Below, one piece after another: positions 6,631 to 11,380 of a DNA stretch of 11,380 bases. The stretch lies in NCBI GenBank assembly GCA_023249955.1, contig JAHFBR010000020.1, positions 1 to 11,380 of the forward strand, given 5' to 3'. This DNA comes from a bacterium (GTDB lineage: Bacteria > Babelota > Babeliae > Babelales > RVW-14). The notes under the pieces were generated by a model that saw only the letters and a program-made list of their open reading frames with translations, did no database searches and had not been told where the DNA came from. Position 1 is the first letter of the stretch. Every line of letters starts with the position of its first letter. Both the position numbers and the translations under genes were made by a program.

Positions 6631-7896
6631 TTATTGGTCATCATCTTCGTCATCAGCGAAGGTCAGTTTTTTGAAAGGCGGTTCTTTTTCTTCTTCTTCT
6701 TCTTCTTCTTCTATTTCTTGAGGTTTTTCATTTTTTTCGTCTTCAGCTAGATCGTCCATTAAAAAACGCGTTCGCTTGGCTACGACAGGTGCAGCTTCTT
6801 CTTTGGGTTCTCGAGCTTGTCCAAAAGGCTTTGCATGGCTTTGTGGGGTTATGGCCGTGGGCTGATGGATCTGGGACTGAACGGTAACTACGACACGATC
6901 AGGCTGACTATTTGTATCGACGTTAATAGCAACGTTATAAATTGGATCTTGATGTTGGACGAAGTGGTGATGATACTCTCGCTCTGCAATTTGGCTCAAC
7001 GCTTCATCGGTTGATTTATTGCGTTTGAATTCGATGATTATTCTAAATTTATTTGCATGCATAGCAATATCCATGCGACCGCGGTGTGCAGGAACTTCAG
7101 CCGATGCTATTGCTGAGCCAATAAAAAGAACAAGGTTGTGATAAAGAGCCTGATAATATTTTTCTAAGTTGATGTGCCATGCTGCAGGGATATAGTTGTA
7201 CAGACTGTTGAGAAAGCCTTCCAAATCACCTTGTTGATCAGGATGAGTGTAATTGATTAAACTTTTAAGAGAGTTATCGTTTTTGTAGGTGAGGCTGAGG
7301 GGCGTGATGTTGTGCGCTATCGTTCCCTGGGTGTTTATTCCGTGGGTGCATAATTTTTTTTCTGAATTGACATAAAAAAGGCGACCGAAGACTTGCTTGC
7401 TAGTGGTAGATTCAGGTAAGATATATTTACCAATGGCTTCTGTTATTTCCTGAGCATGGAACTCTAACACAAAAACAGCGTCGTCTGTTTCAAGCGCGAT
7501 GGCAACAAATTCATTCTGTATATCGTAAACGACAGCAGATTGATCTTGAGGGAGTGTCTCATTGGAGTGTTCAGCAAGTGCATTAAAGATGCAGAAAAAG
7601 AGTGACAAGTGTAATTTATCACCCGCTTTTTTATCATATGTTTCGCGGTCTGCGTCATTTTTAAAAAGTGCAGCGTAAGAAATTCTGTTAAAGTATCGCT
7701 TAAGAATACCTGCAAGTTTGTTCAATTTTTGATCTAAATTGCCGTTCAACGTATCGACGAAGTCATGGCAATAATTAACAACGGGAACAGAGATTCGGCA
7801 GGGAGACGTGTATTCCTCCTCCATGGCATGTCCCGTAAATGGGCTCGCTAGCAACAGTAAAAATAGAATACTTTTCAAAAAAGTGACTTTTTTCAT
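6631..7896 (-). CDS. Secreted PD-(D/E)XK nuclease-like protein (DUF1703/PDDEXK_9-like) with acidic tail
   Basis: A 421-residue exported protein. Residues 1-24 form a clear signal peptide (MKKVTFLK, then a leucine-rich core) ending at a plausible AxA-like site, TGHA. Residues about 225-325 match the PDDEXK_9 (DUF1703) pattern. Glu267 is followed by RGRMDI with Asp276, then IIIEFK with Glu289 and Lys291, then a helix with Gln302 and EREY, so the catalytic set looks intact. Residues about 62-160 seem to be a degenerate copy of the same fold, with EFH in place of EFK. The C-terminus has KRTR, eight consecutive Glu (396-403) and DDEDDD. DUF1703 domains normally sit in cytosolic proteins behind an AAA-ATPase-like domain, which is absent here. 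ATG 7896 is preferred over an in-frame TTG at 7905 because it begins the signal peptide and has CGGGGG nine bases upstream. A secreted, possibly host-directed nuclease is inferred, not shown. Confidence 0.8.
   Translation of the reverse strand: MKKVTFLKSILFLLLLASPFTGHAMEEEYTSPCRISVPVVNYCHDFVDTLNGNLDQKLNKLAGILKRYFNRISYAALFKNDADRETYDKKAGDKLHLSLFFCIFNALAEHSNETLPQDQSAVVYDIQNEFVAIALETDDAVFVLEFHAQEITEAIGKYILPESTTSKQVFGRLFYVNSEKKLCTHGINTQGTIAHNITPLSLTYKNDNSLKSLINYTHPDQQGDLEGFLNSLYNYIPAAWHINLEKYYQALYHNLVLFIGSAIASAEVPAHRGRMDIAMHANKFRIIIEFKRNKSTDEALSQIAEREYHHHFVQHQDPIYNVAINVDTNSQPDRVVVTVQSQIHQPTAITPQSHAKPFGQAREPKEEAAPVVAKRTRFLMDDLAEDEKNEKPQEIEEEEEEEEKEPPFKKLTFADDEDDDQ
6688..6711 (-). repeat. GAA trinucleotide tract (8 units)
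   Basis: Eight perfect TTC units on the plus strand read as eight GAA codons on the minus strand, giving a run of eight glutamates in the acidic tail of the secreted nuclease-like protein. Slippage would change tail length in whole codons without shifting the frame. Confidence 0.9.
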
Positions 7897-7937
7897 AATA
7901 AACAACCCCCGAAAAACAGCTTTTTTACAACTTTTTT

Positions 7938-7966
7938 ATTCTATCTGAAAATGATCAACTTGTCAA
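7938..7966 (-). promoter_or_regulatory. Near-consensus sigma-70 promoter for the secreted nuclease-like gene
   Basis: On the minus strand a perfect -35, TTGACA (plus 7961-7966), is followed after exactly 17 bp by TAGAAT (plus 7938-7943; 5 of 6 matches). The predicted start site is near 7931, giving a leader of about 35 bases before ATG 7896 with a G-rich ribosome site. The -35 overlaps the stop codon of the upstream phosphatase gene (7963-7965), so the downstream gene can be expressed independently of it. This is the strongest promoter match in the window. Confidence 0.75.
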
Positions 7967-9048
7967 TGCGGGGGGTGATTCAGAAAAATAATGGTTGCCG
8001 TGACATTATCGCTTTGGAAGCAGCCCATTGCTGTGGTTACCAGATCTTGGGCGATGTGTGTTGCCTGTTCAGCCGAGATAGTTAGGTGGTTGACGTCTAA
8101 GGCTGCCATTTTTACCTGCACAAAATCGACGGCCGCCTGTTCGGTGATAGCATCCCATAGGCCGTCAGTTGCCAGAATAATAAAGTGTTGCGAAGTATCG
8201 CAGACTATCTCTTGAACAAAGGGCTCTGCGGTGACGAAAGGAGCCGACTCCAAGTCACCTAAGGCGCGTGACACTGTTAACCCGGCAGACCCGTAGCGGC
8301 CAACGCGTGTTACTTTTTCTAAGTAGTGTGTGCTAATTGTTGGGCCTTGTGCTGTCCATTCGATAATCATAGGAAGCTTGGAATTGCACTGCGTATCATA
8401 GATTGCTTCTATGCCATCCTGGCATTTGTGGATACGTTCTTGTTCAAACGGTTCAGATGGGTGATGATTCTGCGTGAGCCGTACCGCCTTGCCATCAATG
8501 CAGCACACGGCGTGTGAGTCGCCCACATTGGCGACAAAAAAACTTGTGCCATCAGGGGCAAATGTTATTACGGTTGCTGTGGTTCCACGTGCCTTGTGAT
8601 CAGTATGTCGTTCGTTAAATTCTAAAAAACCCTTACAAATGCCATCTGCTGATTGTTCGGTGATGTAGGTGTGAAGATGTGTTTTGGCGTCCTGCGCTGG
8701 TAGGTGCCCAGAATAGACCGTTTCGCAACGATACCTTTTTTGCTCACCATGCCCATCATAGACACCATAAAATCCTGTTGCAGGCAGATTGGTGTAGCAG
8801 TCTTCCATGTTGCTGCGACCACCAATGTGTGTGTGCGTTGCATGCCGGTGGCCGTGCGGAGAAAGTACAATGGGAATAGGTGCAAGATCCTCTTCGTCAA
8901 GCGGCTGGGTTGCGCTATCTTCTTCTGCAGCTTCAACCTTACCTTGATCGCTGGGGTTTTGCCACATGCATAACAGTGATTCAAAATTCCAGGCAGCAAG
9001 TACAACGAGTGCGCATGCAATCAGTCGGAGCTTTTTATTTTGAATCAT
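7963..9048 (-). CDS. Exported PP2C/PPM-type protein Ser/Thr phosphatase
   Basis: A metal-dependent phosphatase of the PPM family, 361 residues. Motifs in order are R78-x-x-MED (81-83), YDGHG (97-101), RGTTATV (154-160), NVGDSHA (174-180), TVSRALGD (258-265), ATDGLWD (293-299) and SDNVTA (346-351). Metal-binding acidic residues (Asp98, Asp295, Asp347) are all present, so it should be active. Residues 1-27 form a positively charged, hydrophobic N-terminus (KKLRLIACALVVLAAW) that is a signal peptide or membrane anchor, followed by an acidic linker (37-55). The catalytic domain is therefore placed outside the cytoplasm, unusual for bacterial PP2C enzymes, which normally oppose cytosolic kinases or regulate sigma-factor partners. 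A host-protein target is possible but inferred. ATG 9048 has AAGGA seven bases upstream. It follows mraY with a 17-bp gap and is probably co-transcribed. Confidence 0.9.
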   Translation of the reverse strand: MIQNKKLRLIACALVVLAAWNFESLLCMWQNPSDQGKVEAAEEDSATQPLDEEDLAPIPIVLSPHGHRHATHTHIGGRSNMEDCYTNLPATGFYGVYDGHGEQKRYRCETVYSGHLPAQDAKTHLHTYITEQSADGICKGFLEFNERHTDHKARGTTATVITFAPDGTSFFVANVGDSHAVCCIDGKAVRLTQNHHPSEPFEQERIHKCQDGIEAIYDTQCNSKLPMIIEWTAQGPTISTHYLEKVTRVGRYGSAGLTVSRALGDLESAPFVTAEPFVQEIVCDTSQHFIILATDGLWDAITEQAAVDFVQVKMAALDVNHLTISAEQATHIAQDLVTTAMGCFQSDNVTATIIFLNHPPH

Positions 9049-9065
9049 GATTGAATCCTTTTTCG

Positions 9066-10130
9066 TTACCTAATTTTGAGTGTCAGAATCGCCAGGAGCG
9101 CTAGGATAAATGAAATAATCCAAAAACGCACGGTAATCTTTGTCTCTTGCCAGCCCAGCAGCTCAAAGTGGTGGTGAATGGGCGCCATTTTAAAAATGCG
9201 TCGGCCCAGCAGCTTGAATGAAAGTACTTGCAAAATAACTGAGAGTGTTTCCATCACAAAAATGCCGCCGCTGATGATCAGCAGCAGCTCTTGGCGTGCC
9301 ATCAGCGCAAGCAGCGCTAGTCCAGCGCCCAAGGGCAATGATCCAACATCACCCATAAAAATTTGTGCAGGGTGGGCGTTGTACCACAAAAAGCCCAGCA
9401 GCGCACCAATCAGGATGGTGGCAATAATCACCATCTCAGAACTGCCGGCATAGGGAATAAAAAGATAGGCGGCAAATTTTTTGTGCCCCGCCAGATACGT
9501 GATGATGGCAAACGATGCAAAATTAGAAAGCAGTGGTCCCGTGGCAAGGCCATCCAGGCCATCGGTCAGATTAACTGCATTGCTGGTGGCAATCATGATG
9601 CAGGCAGCCCACGGAATGAGCAGCAGCCCAAGATCGGGACTGAAATTCTTTAAGAATGGAACACAAAGGTGCGTATCCGGTGCACACAAAAAATACCACA
9701 GTGCTGCAATGGCCAGCGCAAAGCCGACCTGTAGTCTGAATTTAAGCTTGGCGGAGATGCCCTTTTTACTTTGAATTTTGTACCAGTCATCTAAAAAGCC
9801 AATGAGCCCAAAGCTCAGCATACAGAGCAAGAAGATTAAAACTTTTGGATTGAGCAAATCGCTCCACAGCAGGCAGTTCAGAAAAAAGACGACCAAAATA
9901 AAAAGTCCACCCATGGTTGGCGTATTATTTTTGCTTTGGTGCGATTCTGGCGTCCAGTCGCGGACATTGGTTCTGAAATAGCGCTGGCAGAATGCGATGA
10001 AGCTGTTGCCAAACAAAAAAGCAAAGAACAACGATGTTAGCAGAGCGCCGATAGCGCGAACGCTGACGTAGTGAAAAAGATTGAAGCCTGAATAAAGATG
10101 CTGAAGGTGATGCGTAAGATGGTATAGCAT
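9066..10130 (-). CDS. mraY: Phospho-N-acetylmuramoyl-pentapeptide-transferase
   Basis: The integral inner-membrane enzyme that transfers phospho-MurNAc-pentapeptide from UDP to undecaprenyl phosphate, making lipid I in peptidoglycan synthesis. The 354-residue length and about ten hydrophobic segments fit the family. Diagnostic motifs are the paired aspartates in GFLDDWYK (Asp114, Asp115), AVNLTDGLDGLA (185-196), NAHPAQIFMGDVGSLPLG (251-268, catalytic-region Asp261) and the HHH motif in APIHHHFELLGW (316-327). All appear intact. The gene is not flanked by its usual dcw-cluster partners (murF, murD, ftsW) on either side here; the downstream neighbour is a phosphatase gene and the upstream one is unrecognised. 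ATG 10130 is the natural start; GGGAG lies ten bases upstream. A likely promoter precedes it. Confidence 0.97.
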   Translation of the reverse strand: MLYHLTHHLQHLYSGFNLFHYVSVRAIGALLTSLFFAFLFGNSFIAFCQRYFRTNVRDWTPESHQSKNNTPTMGGLFILVVFFLNCLLWSDLLNPKVLIFLLCMLSFGLIGFLDDWYKIQSKKGISAKLKFRLQVGFALAIAALWYFLCAPDTHLCVPFLKNFSPDLGLLLIPWAACIMIATSNAVNLTDGLDGLATGPLLSNFASFAIITYLAGHKKFAAYLFIPYAGSSEMVIIATILIGALLGFLWYNAHPAQIFMGDVGSLPLGAGLALLALMARQELLLIISGGIFVMETLSVILQVLSFKLLGRRIFKMAPIHHHFELLGWQETKITVRFWIISFILALLAILTLKIR

Positions 10131-10176
10131 TGCTCAAAGACTCCCTCATTCAAATGGGTTTTTGATAACCAAAGTG

Positions 10177-10206
10177 ATTCTAAAAAATGAGGCTTGAGTA
10201 TAGCAA
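10177..10206 (-). promoter_or_regulatory. Candidate promoter for mraY
   Basis: On the minus strand TTGCTA (plus 10201-10206; 4 of 6 matches) and TAGAAT (plus 10177-10182; 5 of 6) are separated by 18 bp. They sit in the 91-bp gap between the upstream gene's stop (10222) and the mraY start (10130). The -10 hexamer is the same as that of the strong promoter at 7938-7966. Confidence 0.45.
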
Positions 10207-10221
10207 GAAAAGCGTGTTTTG

Positions 10222-11346
10222 CTACGGGGCGTGTGTTGCAGGTGCCAAAGCCTTCAGGCTCTGCGCAACAAGATCCAAAATTTCTGGATTATGGTGCTTG
10301 AGTTGCTGCAAGAGTTCAGGATTTTTAGTAGCAAACTCGATAACTTTTGCAGGGTCGGCTGTTCCATTGCTGTCGCTGAGCTGTGTTGCCTCAGCCTGTT
10401 GCTCTTTGCTCAGATATTGCTTGACCAGGTCAACCACTTTAACAAACAGGAATGGGCTTGCGTACATCAGTGCATGAAAAGCAGCGGTCTTTATATCGTC
10501 GAATTTCTTGGCGCCCAAGAGCTTGTCTGCAAACTCCAGCACCACGCTACCATCACCTTTTTGAGTAACATTTTTAATCGAACCGCCCGAAAGCCAGTTG
10601 CCGGACATGAGTGACTGAATAAAACCGGTCTCTTTTTGGTGGGTTTGTTCCAGAGCCGGCAGCTGCAGCTTGACAAGCTCAAGCGTTTCAATCATCTCTT
10701 GAACGGCTTGTGCCGTTGCATCCGGTGATTTAAAGAGCAACCCAATTTTGCTCCCAGCAAGCTTTTTTGACAATGTTTCAAGCAAGAGTAGCGTTGTCTG
10801 CGCATGATACGCAAGCAGCGGTGATGGTGTGTGATCTTTTAAGAATGCGCTTACCACGGTGACGTATGCATCAACGACTGCTGATGCTTTATGTTTTGCC
10901 AACCGTTTTTTGAGTTCGAGCTGATTGGTGGTTTGCATGAAGCGGTAGTGCTTAGTAAAAATCCCGACAAGCAGGGGTGTCTTGGTGACCATTGTTGCAA
11001 GTTTTTGTGCAAAAAGCAGGCGGTCTTTGGTAACCAGTAATTTGTTGATAAAGAATTTGAGAACGGCTAACTCGTCCGGCGAGCCATGCATCGATGTTTG
11101 TGCAAGCAAGGCCAACAGCAGCTCAACAGACTTTAGGTGCCTGCTGACTGTTTTATCATCGTGCGAAAATTTTGTCTGTTCGTAATCGATCCAGAACTTA
11201 AGATACTCTTCGGCAAACAGTGGGTTGATCAAAAAAAGGTTGACGCCCAGGGCGTTATACAAGCGCTTGTGACTGCCACTAATCAACTTCAACCACGTGT
11301 AGTCGTCCAGGATCGAGTGTACGTAGTCGGTTGGATTGAACGGCAT
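10222..11346 (-). CDS. Unrecognised helical protein, probably 5'-partial
   Basis: I do not recognise this protein. At least 374 residues are visible, almost entirely helix-like, with many leucines, lysines and alanines and no transmembrane segment or obvious catalytic motif. One more hydrophobic stretch lies at about 280-305. Near the C-terminus two short units, NPELLQQL and NPEILDLV, stand in tandem (about 342-360), resembling the NPxLL pattern of STI1-type helical repeats in eukaryotic chaperone and ubiquitin-shuttle proteins. The similarity is too short to assign. The first ATG in the window is at 11346, but the frame stays open for 11 more codons to the right edge and only a poorly spaced AAAGAG precedes that ATG, so the gene probably starts beyond the window. 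It lies upstream of mraY on the same strand, and the promoter in the 91-bp gap suggests separate transcription. Confidence 0.6.
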   Translation of the reverse strand: MPFNPTDYVHSILDDYTWLKLISGSHKRLYNALGVNLFLINPLFAEEYLKFWIDYEQTKFSHDDKTVSRHLKSVELLLALLAQTSMHGSPDELAVLKFFINKLLVTKDRLLFAQKLATMVTKTPLLVGIFTKHYRFMQTTNQLELKKRLAKHKASAVVDAYVTVVSAFLKDHTPSPLLAYHAQTTLLLLETLSKKLAGSKIGLLFKSPDATAQAVQEMIETLELVKLQLPALEQTHQKETGFIQSLMSGNWLSGGSIKNVTQKGDGSVVLEFADKLLGAKKFDDIKTAAFHALMYASPFLFVKVVDLVKQYLSKEQQAEATQLSDSNGTADPAKVIEFATKNPELLQQLKHHNPEILDLVAQSLKALAPATHAP

Positions 11347-11380
11347 GAGCTCTTTGCTGTTCCATGCATGATTGAGCCAT

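Noticed and set aside
8020..8028. Possible lipoprotein signal in the phosphatase N-terminus (SLLC at residues 24-27), checked across the signal region
   Set aside because: The residues before the Cys do not fit the usual L-[AS]-[GA]-C lipobox. A signal peptide or anchor is the safer call. The coordinates given only mark the gene, since the motif itself lies near 8968-8980.
10201..10224. TAGCAA...TTGCTA inverted repeat at the end of the unrecognised gene
   Set aside because: The stem is only six A/T-rich pairs and has no T-run, and one arm coincides with the proposed mraY -35, so it is not called a terminator.
1..11380. tRNA, rRNA, CRISPR array, insertion sequence or prophage gene
   Set aside because: Gaps are short, no cloverleaf or spaced repeats were seen, and no transposase, integrase or terminal inverted repeat pair was found by reading.

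Overview
The window (about 45-47% G+C by eye) holds nine protein genes packed on both strands. No rRNA, tRNA, CRISPR array or insertion sequence was seen. It combines a standard bacterial peptidoglycan gene (mraY) with eukaryote-like or host-interaction-type genes: a WD40 repeat protein, an exported PP2C-type Ser/Thr phosphatase, and an exported PD-(D/E)XK nuclease-like protein with a very acidic tail. That mix suggests a host-associated Gram-negative-type bacterium. Candidatus Dependentiae (TM6/Babeliae) or a similar protist-associated lineage is my best guess. This is an inference from gene content and has not been tested by phylogeny.

Layout. (1) 1-1124, plus: WD40 repeat protein, open to the left window edge, followed by an imperfect hairpin at 1128-1167. 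(2) 1176-1550, minus: small four-helix DoxX-like membrane protein. (3) 1551-1823: divergent intergenic region with a plausible plus-strand promoter and a possible 30-codon leader ORF whose stop overlaps the next start (GTGA). (4) 1824-4691, plus: a compact three-gene operon of type III polyketide synthase, class I SAM methyltransferase and FAD-dependent oxidoreductase, joined by 14-bp and 4-bp overlaps. (5) 4694-6553, minus: P1B-like metal ATPase with unusual signature residues, convergent with the operon at a 2-bp gap. (6) 6631-7896, minus: secreted protein with an intact PD-(D/E)XK (DUF1703/PDDEXK_9-like) domain and an apparent degenerate N-terminal copy, driven by a near-consensus sigma-70 promoter. 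(7) 7963-9048, minus: exported PP2C phosphatase. (8) 9066-10130, minus: mraY. (9) 10222 to the right edge, minus: unrecognised helical protein, probably truncated by the window.

How they fit together. The PKS-methyltransferase-flavoprotein set has the composition of a phenolic-lipid pathway: a type III PKS makes an alkylresorcinol or alkylpyrone from a fatty acyl starter, which is then methylated and oxidised, as in the Streptomyces srsABC operon. The likely product is a membrane phenolic lipid or quinone, which would be notable in a host-dependent bacterium. The minus-strand block joins mraY and the PP2C gene with a 17-bp gap. The PD-(D/E)XK gene has its own promoter overlapping the PP2C stop codon. 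Two adjacent genes encode proteins with export signals and eukaryote-like or nuclease catalytic domains, making this block the best candidate for an effector-type locus. The least described pieces are the tandem-fold exported nuclease-like protein and the metal ATPase with SPI and His-Ile in place of the usual CPx and HP motifs.
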